From Siphonodentalium dalli (Eukaryota > Mollusca > Scaphopoda > Gadilida > Siphonodentaliidae): DNA of 64,000 bases. Below, one piece after another: positions 57,261 to 64,000 of the stretch. Where the stretch lies: positions 175,767,164 through 175,831,163 of the forward strand of contig CP136066.1 of NCBI GenBank assembly GCA_032622095.1, written 5' to 3'. A model generated the notes under the pieces. That model was not told the origin of the DNA, made no database searches, and saw only the letters and a program-made list of their open reading frames with translations. How positions within the stretch are numbered: position 1 is the first letter of the stretch; each line of letters opens with the position of its first letter. The position numbers were made by a program, and so were the translations under genes.

Positions 57261-57720
57261 TGTGACCCGCCATATCAAATCCAGTCGTAAGTCGGGATTG
57301 TTTTTACCCTGTGCCAATGCATTCTCTTATATATGCGAGTCGACCACAGGTCGCCTCGCATATATAAGAGAATGCATTGGCCTAACAATTTTTTACAATT
57401 TTAATAATTTGTTCGTGTATTCTTTAACAATTTTATAATTTCACCCATACAGAGCCCCAGACAAACACGAGCAGACGACACTCTTCTATATGCTTCTATA
57501 CATGTGTGGGGCTCCCTGCAGGGTAATGAATGTTTTTTATTTTATGTCCTAAAAATTGTAAGAAACATTTATTTAAAAAACATGATAAAAAATTGTTAGG
57601 CCAATGCATTCTCTTATATATGCGAGGCGACCTATGGTCGACTCGCATATATAAGAGAATACATTGGCACAGGGTAAAAAAAATCCCGACTTACGACTGG
57701 ATTTGATATGGCGGGTCACA
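57261..57720. mobile_element. TGTGACCCGCC-ended foldback element
   Basis: 460 bp with ~40-bp inverted ends (TGTGACCCGCCATATCAAAT...). Just inside each end sits a hairpin of GCCAATGCATTCTCTTATAT with 27-bp arms around a short GTCGACC/GGTCGCC-type tip. Flanked by TATA (57,257-57,260 and 57,721-57,724). Segment B lacks it (about 25,800). No transposase. Confidence 0.85.
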
Positions 57721-58839
57721 TATAGTATACGGATAATTAGCTAATAATCAGCTTCCAGTTGGACTTTAATGTTTTCTGATTTTCTTATTTCTGGCAGGCC
57801 TCCAGGTCGGAAATCATCAAAGGCCAACTCTTAACAGAGAAATGAATAATATCGATAGTATTTAGTGTTTCGTTAGCATTTTATCACCCCTGATCAAGTG
57901 GTCCTGCTAATTTGCTATGATGTTTGTATGGGGCAAAGTGGAGCTGTTCAGAAAAAGCACCGTTATTTTATATAAAGTTGTCATTATCGTGATGTTTGGC
58001 TGATCTGTATAAATTAGAGAAACAATTTAAAACATGCATCACGTGTATTGTGAAATATATTTAAATTTATATAATAGCTGTGTTGGTTGCCGCAAACCGG
58101 CCATATTTAAGATGTAAATCCCTGTCGTTTTATATACCGACACCAGCGCCACCATTATTAAAAAAAATATTTAAAACTATATTATGTTTTCAATGTTTCG
58201 CATAGACACTGGCTTTTGGTCAAATCGCTCGGAATAGCCAAGCACCGCAAATTGACTACTTGGCCGAATGTTTTATATAACCAGCAGAAGGAAAGATCAA
58301 GATTATTATAAAGTTGCTATGGATAAGAATCCAGGGTCGCCTCGTCTATTTTTAGTCCAAAAGAGTAACTCTGTCAGAAAAGGACTTCAAATTGGTTGAC
58401 ATTTGTGATTGATCTATCTATATTACAAGTGAATTAATCGGATGTTATTGGTTGAGCTAGACAATTTGCCGATGTTACTTGTCTCATGAACACTAACGCT
58501 GATCTATACACACATAATAATCGTCGGCATATTACGACTTGCTGAAAATCAGCGAATGGGTTAATAAGAGGATAGTCAAATTCAATAAAATCTAAAAGCC
58601 CCACATACGTCTCCCCTGTTTCGGCAATACACATTGATGGTAACATGAGATCCATTTGATATAGCTCAATGTTTGTAGCATTTATACTTTATCTCGTTGT
58701 CAAAACATACACCTCATTCAAATCCGAAGTTTGAACATATGCTAACACCCATGTTGACAGCCTACTCAGCAGTAGCCACCCTGATATTGTGATAACACTA
58801 CTCTCACGGGTTAACCGATCCATTTTGACTATTGTTTTA

Positions 58840-59760
58840 ATCGCGAAACTCAAATATTGCATGCCCGTTTAAAACTTAAACGGAGTAATCTTTATCGAGA
58901 CCTTCATGGAAACCACTAACGCAATTCTGACAAAAGATAATGCGGAGAAGTAGAAAGCGCAGAACACTTTATATTATTCTGTCCAAGATAAACTCAACTC
59001 AGATCTGACTCATTCTCAAATATTGACCCGACTTTCTTAAATACCAAGATCTTACGCAAAACGTTATTAAACAAAGCTGTCATTTCAAACAATATACTAA
59101 CAATTCAACGGCACACTGCACCGATATCCCATGGAGTTCTTATCGTTCGTTTCAAAACAACCCATTCCAGAGTAGTTCGTTTCATAACCGTTCGTTTCAA
59201 AATTGTCAGAACAGTCGACCGATTTTTCTTTCACATACACACGTTATCTCTCTCCCTTCTACCTTTCTCTGTCTCGTATTCCTCGTGAATATACCATTCT
59301 CACAATGACCTTCATAGGCCTATCATTTCATTTCAACACATATTGTAAATTCGTCTGTATAATTACATACTATACCATCATTTGTTAAACATATTGTTTC
59401 TCGAACTCGGCCACTTACCATTGTGGCTTTCTTTATTTCTACAACATTTCTACTTTACTGAGAATTGGGGAAATAAATATTGTTTGAAGTAATTAACCGA
59501 TGTTATTAAAGATTTCAAACGCAACAAAGCTGCTGGAATTAAAATATACCTTTATCCCTCCCGATATGAATAAGGGCATTATCGTATATCTGTATTCAAA
59601 GGTGACACAATCCAACACACGCCCCGAATAGTATCCACACAAGCACGCTCCTCCCAGTCCTTTACAAGCTATTGGAGATCGTTGTTTTCGAGAGACTCCG
59701 GGGTAGTCAGATATTCAAACATTTCCTGACCGCCATGCAAACTGGACTTCGTCACGTTGA
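58840..59760 (+). pseudogene. Decayed LINE remnants in segment C
   Basis: 58,860-59,050 corresponds to the C-terminal Cys/His remnant at 29,640-29,860. 59,530-59,760 corresponds to the RT-start remnant at 30,385-30,600. Multiple stops and frameshifts. Confidence 0.45.
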
Positions 59761-60740
59761 GCCGTAAAATGATGTATAAGGATGAGAGGAGATAAGGGGG
59801 TCGGAACACAAGTTATACCACTTACAGAATCTCTATAATTGATAAAACTAATTGGTATAACTAGAAACAAGAGCCATTACTCTGTTAAGATAATTAGGAT
59901 AGGGGCAATTTTCTTTTTGGAACTGTCGCACATATTATACAATACAATCACATACCAAACAGTTATCAAAAGCCGCTATGTTACGGACGATTAAGGCAGG
60001 ACACCGGATGAAAAGTGTACGAATAGCGACAGATAAATGTCCACATGTAAGTGTATACGCGAATGCTTGGTTCTCGTTCTATCAATGAGCACCGTCATTG
60101 CCACGTGATTATGTTTCCAGATGTGTCTGGAATGAATCACTCATCAACTTGTGTCGCTTCATTGAAATCATCAACTGGATTTCCCATTTGATTGAATACA
60201 AATGTGAGTATACGAAAATCGCCATGCATGTTCCATAAAATATTTCAGCCACTTTACAAGTGTTTACAAATACTAAATCGTGGATATAATTGAGACTATA
60301 CTATTCTTCTTTCTAGCTAAAATCTATTGGCAAATTGAGTTCAAACAGCATATATGTAGTTGTTTGAGTTGCACTGGCCTCATTCAGCCTACATGCAGTT
60401 GGTTGACTTGCTAAGATTTCAATTTATTAATCTAGAATTGAGAGTATTACATTTTTCAACAATCAACGTCTACCAAACTATATTGGTTTAGAAAAAAGAT
60501 GAACAATATAATTTACATAGACAACAAACATAGGACATACATAATGCTGTGTGTATTCTATTTTAAGAGTGAAAAACTTGGATCAGAATTCCTTCTTGAT
60601 TTCCATGCATCCGCGGGTGATGTTTCTATTCCTATATGTTAAAAAATTGTTTCCATGAGTTTTTGTCCGGAAAACAAGACGCTGTGGCAATTTGGTAAAG
60701 GTAAATCGATAAGTCATATTGATCAAGTATTTGCATAAAA

Positions 60741-62290
60741 GCCAGAATTCGACAGAATAAGAAAAGTGCTTCTCAGTTTGTCACATACATGTGCGATAAA
60801 CTACTTGTTTGTTTATACTTAGCAATTGTGATTCCCTTGGAACTGTACCTTCCACATATTTAAAGTTTTCAGACCCCATGATTCATTAGAGTTTACACTT
60901 ATCGGCTAGTGTCTTTGTCTCAATAAGCACCATTATAACATATTTAGACGAATTATACACGTAACGCCATGTATAGCTATAACTCAAACACATTAATAAG
61001 TGAATTCAAACCACGTTCAGTTAGTGATAGAAGTAATGTGTCATCTGCGTGGGTTGGGCATGTGCAATGAATTGGTTCCATGTGAAAGCCATACATTGAC
61101 TTTGGTAGTAATGTGATCAGTCAACGTAGACCATGTAACATTTCGGGGAACATATTTCTCCGTGCCTTGTTCCTTAGTCATTTTTTATTAATCTGGATGT
61201 AACATTATATCTCACAGTACAATAGACACCGGAGAGCAGTTCTCGCACAAATTTGAACGCAATTCCAGTTAGGACCCTCCGGTACCCTTTATACATAAGT
61301 CCGTCTATCCAAACCGCATAAAAAGGCCTTCAATACACCTAACAAACAACAGTACAATTTTTGGTTTCTTTCAGCGTTAAATTTATGTATTATATATATA
61401 AGAAGTCATGGTAGAACTTATATGTTTTTGAAAACCGTGTTGGAGGGGCTTAACTGATAGCATATGCGGTGCATGTAACTCAATTCGATTCTGCAATATT
61501 TATTTCCAGTAATTTGTATAATGTAGGCATTTGAGTTATGGTCATGTAGCCGTCGAACGAGTGTTTAGGTCTAGACCATCCTTTATGTAATGTGATTATG
61601 ACACATCGTTTGACAGTCCCATGTACATGTATACAGCCATGCCACAATATAGCTGAGAATAATTCATAGAGGCTATATATCAACCAGACAATCATCGCCA
61701 TATATAATATTCTCGTTGTAAATATCATCATAACCCGGCAATATATTGCGACTGAGAGTACTCACTGCTGGCAATAATTCATCTCGACTAACTGGAAATA
61801 ATAAAACATCATCGGTTCTAGTATGATCATCATGTGCAGACCATAGCTTTTCTTGTACAACAATTGCGACGCTTTCAAAGTGGTCCGTGTCAAAATGTTC
61901 ACTTGTCAGTGGTGAATATAGATTTTACCCATACAACCTGTCGACACTTCCATGACGACATGATATTCTACATGTACCAGACAATTCCCAAGGTAAATAA
62001 AGTGTTCATGGTTATATTTTGATTGGCGGATTATAGTAATTATTCTTCCGCTGTTGTGTCTTAACTCAGAGTACATCATTGGCAAATGTGTAATTCACCA
62101 GCTTTGTCCTCTAACCTGTACACCTTCTGTAGGTCAGGTTCCGGTCAACGTCTTGTTGTCCGGTTTATTCGACTGATGAAACAATGGACGTAATTTGAAG
62201 TGATACAAATAATCGCGTGCACGTCATTTTTCTTCAAATGTGAATCGTTTTTTTTTCGCAAATGTGTTGCTACACAGAGCTCATATTCAA
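60741..62290. other. Intergenic DNA, nothing recognised
   Basis: Unique-looking AT-rich sequence. The open frames at 61,480-61,731 (minus) and 61,834-62,022 are short and without domains. Confidence 0.5.
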
Positions 62291-62296
62291 GATGCA

Positions 62297-63844
62297 AGAG
62301 ATAACTCATCACAATTATGATAATGAGAAACAATGAGACCTACACAGTACTTAATAAGAGATAACTCATCACAATTATGATAATGAGAATCAATGAGACC
62401 TACACAGTACTTAATAAGAGATAACTCGTCACAATTATGATAATGAGAATCAATGAGACATACACAATACTTAATAAGAGATTACTCGTCACAATTATTA
62501 TGATAGGAATCAATGAGACCTACACAATACTTAATAAGAGATAACTCATCACAATTATAATAATGAGAATCAATGAGACCTACACAATACTTAATAAGAG
62601 ATAACTCATCACATTATGATAATGAGAATCAATGAGACCAACACAATACTTAATAAAAAATAACTCGTCACAATTATTATGATAGGAATCAATGAGACTT
62701 ACACAATACTTAATAAGAGATAACTCATCACAATTATGATAATGAGAATCAATGAGACATACACAATACTTAATAAGAGATAACTCGTCACAATTATAAT
62801 AATGGGAATCAACAAGACCTACACAATACTTAATAAGAGATCACTCATCACAATTATGATAATGAGAATCAATGAGATATACAAAATACTTAATAAGAGT
62901 TAACTCATCACAATTATGATAACGAGAATCAATGAGACCTACATAATACTTAATAAGAGAGATAACTCATCACAATTATGATAATGAGAATCAATCAGAC
63001 ATACACAATACTTAATAAGAGATAACTCATCACAATTATGATAATGATAATCAATGAGACATACACAATACTTAATAAGAGATAACTCATCACAATTATG
63101 ATAACGAGAATCAATGAGACCTACATAATACTTAATAAGAGATAACTCATCACAATTATGATAATGAGAAGCAATGAGATCTACACAATACTTAATAAGA
63201 GACAACTCATCACAATTATAATAATGAGAATCAATGAAACCAACACAATACTTAATAAGAGATAACTCATCACAATTATGATAATGAGAATCAATGAGAC
63301 ATACACAATACTCAATAAGAGATAACTCGTCACAATTATGATAATGGGAATAAACCAGACATACACAATACTTAATAAGAGATAACTCATCACAATTATG
63401 ATAATGAGAATCAATGAGACCTACACAATACTTACTAAGAGATAACTCGTCACAATTATAATAATGGGAATCAACAAGACCTACACAATACTTAATAAGA
63501 GATAACTCATCACAATTATGAGAATCAATGAGACCTACATAATACTTAATAAGAGATAACTCGTCACAATTATGATAATGAGAATCAATGAGACCTACAC
63601 AATACTTAATAAGAGATAACTCATCACAATTATGATAATGGGAATCAACCAGACCTACACAATACTTAATAGAGGTAACTCGTCACAATTATGATAATGA
63701 GAATCAATGAGACCCACACAATACTTAATAAGAGATAACTCATCACAATTATAATAATGGGAATCAACAAGACCTACACAATACTTAATAAGAGATAACT
63801 CGACACAATTATGATAATGGGAATCAACCAGACCTACACAATAC
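62297..63844. repeat. 60-bp minisatellite, ~26 units
   Basis: Unit AATAAGAGATAACTCATCAC AATTATGATAATGAGAATCA ATGAGACCTACACAATACTT, with point variants and a few shortened units. There are no non-repeat spacers, so it is not a CRISPR-like array. Open frames through it on the minus strand are a product of the period being a multiple of three. Confidence 0.95.
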
Positions 63845-63848
63845 TTAA

Positions 63849-64000
63849 AGGCACGTGAGGCCTTAGTTGTCGAAAATATTCATATTTGTTCTAATCACCG
63901 TAAACAGAAAAACATTAAAAGGCATACAGTTTCGTTAAAATATACCATGACCATCACGTAAACAGCATGTTATCATAAAGACCTACTATATTTTACCTAA
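63849..64000 (+). mobile_element. TTAA-type MITE, cut by the window end
   Basis: Begins AGGCACGTGAGGCCTTAG immediately after a TTAA (63,845-63,848) that belongs to the minisatellite unit. Collinear with 48,147-48,300. It carries the intact CATGTTATCAT site. Confidence 0.85.

Larger units (their letters stand above)
55840..60740 (+). repeat. Segmental duplication, copy C (no cGLR gene)
   Basis: Collinear with segment B from 22,660 to 32,490. It lacks the TTAA element, the LINE, the MULE-like element and the 1-kb insertion, and carries its own foldback insertion at 57,261-57,720. It also shares with A a ~170-bp stretch (59,850-60,000) missing from B. Homology stops at GATCAAGTATTTGCATAA (60,738). 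Confidence 0.85.

Noticed and set aside
62939-63414. Repetitive minus-strand frames of 77-88 codons
   Set aside because: Produced by a 60-bp period without stops in one frame. No start context or independent support.
62297-63844. CRISPR-like array
   Set aside because: Whole 60-bp units repeat with no unique spacers, and the window is animal DNA.

Overview
This is animal nuclear DNA: AT-rich, gene-poor, crowded with transposable-element debris, and with no bacterial-style gene packing. The only substantial host genes belong to the Mab-21/cGAS-like receptor (cGLR) nucleotidyltransferase family, which is strongly expanded in bivalves and other lophotrochozoans. With the repeat types seen here, a marine mollusc, probably a bivalve, is the best guess. 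That is inference, not proof.

Layout. 1-860: the 3' end of a cGLR gene and its 3' flank. 860-9,018: old dispersed and tandem repeats. 9,019-14,690 (segment A): a duplicated block ending in an intact single-exon cGLR gene (12,740-14,686). 14,690-22,600: decayed repeats, a dyad-motif cluster, foldback elements, a nest of TTAA-flanked MITEs, and a 131-bp minisatellite rich in AGGTCA half-sites. 22,660-45,240 (segment B): a second, longer copy of the block, inflated by a TTAA-flanked DNA element, a 5'-truncated LINE, a MULE-like element and a MITE that itself contains an 8.7-kb palindrome. Segment B ends in a second intact cGLR gene (43,256-45,232). 45,240-55,840: a LINE pseudogene, a full MITE, foldback elements, perfect hairpins and a tRNA-SINE-like head. 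55,840-60,740 (segment C): a third copy of the block without a cGLR gene. 62,297-63,844: a 60-bp minisatellite, interrupted by another MITE that runs off the window.

The most striking object is 32,997-41,728. It is one mobile element made almost entirely of two inverted arms of about 4.3 kb around a 51-nt GCC-rich loop. It is flanked by a 6-bp target-site duplication (CATGTT) and its ends begin 5'-AG. Each arm carries a gene for a zinc finger / polyglutamine / P-loop ATPase protein resembling packaging ATPases of Polinton/Maverick-adintovirus-type elements. The left-arm copy is open (591 aa) and the right-arm copy has a nonsense codon. No polymerase, integrase or protease gene is present, so it looks like a non-autonomous Polinton-like element whose terminal inverted repeats have grown to be the whole element.

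History is readable because the three segment copies provide empty sites: block duplication, then a TTAA-targeting MITE, then the palindrome inside the MITE. The cGLR genes keep the nucleotidyltransferase catalytic residues but diverge in the C-terminal half. The second gene looks mosaic: its 5' side matches the first intact gene and its 3' side matches the fragment at the window start. No genuine tRNA, rRNA or CRISPR array was found.
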